The notes under the pieces: generated by a model
What the model saw: the letters and a program-made list of their open reading frames with translations, nothing else
Told to the model about the DNA's origin: nothing
The model's database searches: none
Program-made: the position numbers and the translations under genes
Part shown: one piece after another, positions 4,783 to 5,112 of the stretch
How the letters are laid out: every line of letters starts with the position of its first letter
Numbering within the stretch: the stretch's first letter is position 1
Source of the DNA: Betaproteobacteria bacterium
GTDB lineage: Bacteria > Pseudomonadota > Gammaproteobacteria > Burkholderiales > SG8-41
Length of the DNA stretch: 5,112 bases
Reading direction: 5' to 3'
Assembly: GCA_025356695.1 (NCBI GenBank)
Contig: JANXSE010000427.1
Coordinates: 1 to 5,112, forward strand

Positions 4783-5112
4783 TTAAGCCTCTTCGAGAAT
4801 GAGGTCTGCACGCCAGTTGTTGACGAAATCGCCGGGCTGCGCCGGCATTTGCTTCAGCTTCACCGCGGCCGCGTAGTCGATTTCCTGCTGGCCGCCGACG
4901 CCGGGGAAGCACGACAGGAACATGTCGTTGCGCAGCCCAGCCTTGCGAAAAATGTTTGCGAGCTGCGCGCGCTCGCCCTGCGTCAGCATCGGCAGCGAGA
5001 ACGTGAAGCGGCGGAACGGCACACGCGCGTCAGTGCGCAGCGTGCCGCCATCGGTGCGCTCTTGCGTCGAGTTCTCGTCCCACTGCATGTTGAAATTCCA
5101 GTCGAAGTTCTT
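4783..5112 (-). CDS. Small phage tail-associated protein, 5' end missing
   Basis: The frame stays open to the window edge through KNFDWNFNMQW, so the start is probably outside; 109 residues are visible. An ATG at 5088 exists, but the aromatic-rich residues before it look coding and no good ribosome-binding site precedes it. The pattern RVPFRRFTFSLPMLTQGERAQLANIFRKAGLRNDMFLSCFPG, then a strand-rich LKQMPAQPGDFVNNWRADLILEEA, resembles small conserved proteins found among phage tail-tip genes, for which I know no assigned function. Its TAA abuts the ATG of the tail fibre gene, placing both in the same late operon. Confidence 0.72.
   Translation of the reverse strand, partial: KNFDWNFNMQWDENSTQERTDGGTLRTDARVPFRRFTFSLPMLTQGERAQLANIFRKAGLRNDMFLSCFPGVGGQQEIDYAAAVKLKQMPAQPGDFVNNWRADLILEEA

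Larger units (their letters stand above)
803..5112. mobile_element. Right end of a Mu-like transposable prophage
   Basis: All genes from 890 to the window edge lie on the minus strand and encode tail proteins followed by a Com-like regulator and a Mom-like enzyme, which is the gene order at the right end of phage Mu. Outside the last gene lie a terminator-like hairpin and two direct repeats at 22-bp spacing, as expected for transposase sites next to a Mu-type end. I place the terminus provisionally at the TG of TGTAACGCGCC at 803; TG ends are usual for this transposase class. The five bases before it (CGCAG, 798-802) would be one copy of the target duplication. The other end, transposase and head genes are beyond the window, so the exact boundary is an inference. 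Confidence 0.72.

Overview
The window joins a bacterial chromosome to the end of a Mu-like (transposable, tailed) prophage. The chromosomal part (1 to about 802) holds the 3' two thirds of a thioredoxin-reductase-family flavoprotein gene and, 47 bp after it on the same strand, a complete selenocysteine tRNA gene (selC). High GC content, the encoded CCA and the protein style suggest a proteobacterium, perhaps a betaproteobacterium; this is an impression, not a demonstration. The tRNA implies that the host makes selenoproteins.

From about 803 to the right edge everything is coded on the minus strand and reads as phage late genes running toward selC. In transcription order these are: a 5'-truncated small tail protein gene (5112-4783), a 596-residue tail fibre or receptor-binding protein (4782-2992), a 171-residue protein of unknown function in the usual tail-fibre-assembly position (2995-2480), a non-coding gap of about 140 bp with a strong hairpin and a GATC-centred palindrome, then a three-gene cassette: a Com-like zinc finger (2341-2138), a previously easy-to-miss 54-residue protein (2181-2017), and a 376-residue fusion of an ABC-type ATPase with a Mom-like GNAT acyltransferase domain (2020-890). 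A terminator-like hairpin follows (851-883), and outside it lie two 22-bp-period direct repeats (808-850) that look like transposase-binding sites at a phage end.

The order tail fibre, com, mom, phage end is that of phage Mu, where Com is an RNA-binding translational activator of Mom, a GNAT-fold enzyme that hypermodifies adenines in phage DNA to evade restriction. Here the layout is kept but altered. A small new gene sits between com and the modifying enzyme, overlapping com by 44 nt and the enzyme gene by ATGA. The enzyme carries an added, motif-complete ABC ATPase domain. A stem-loop directly before the small gene's start partly buries its ribosome-binding site, which is the arrangement Com acts on in Mu. 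I infer a Com-controlled anti-restriction DNA-modification operon of a variant type.
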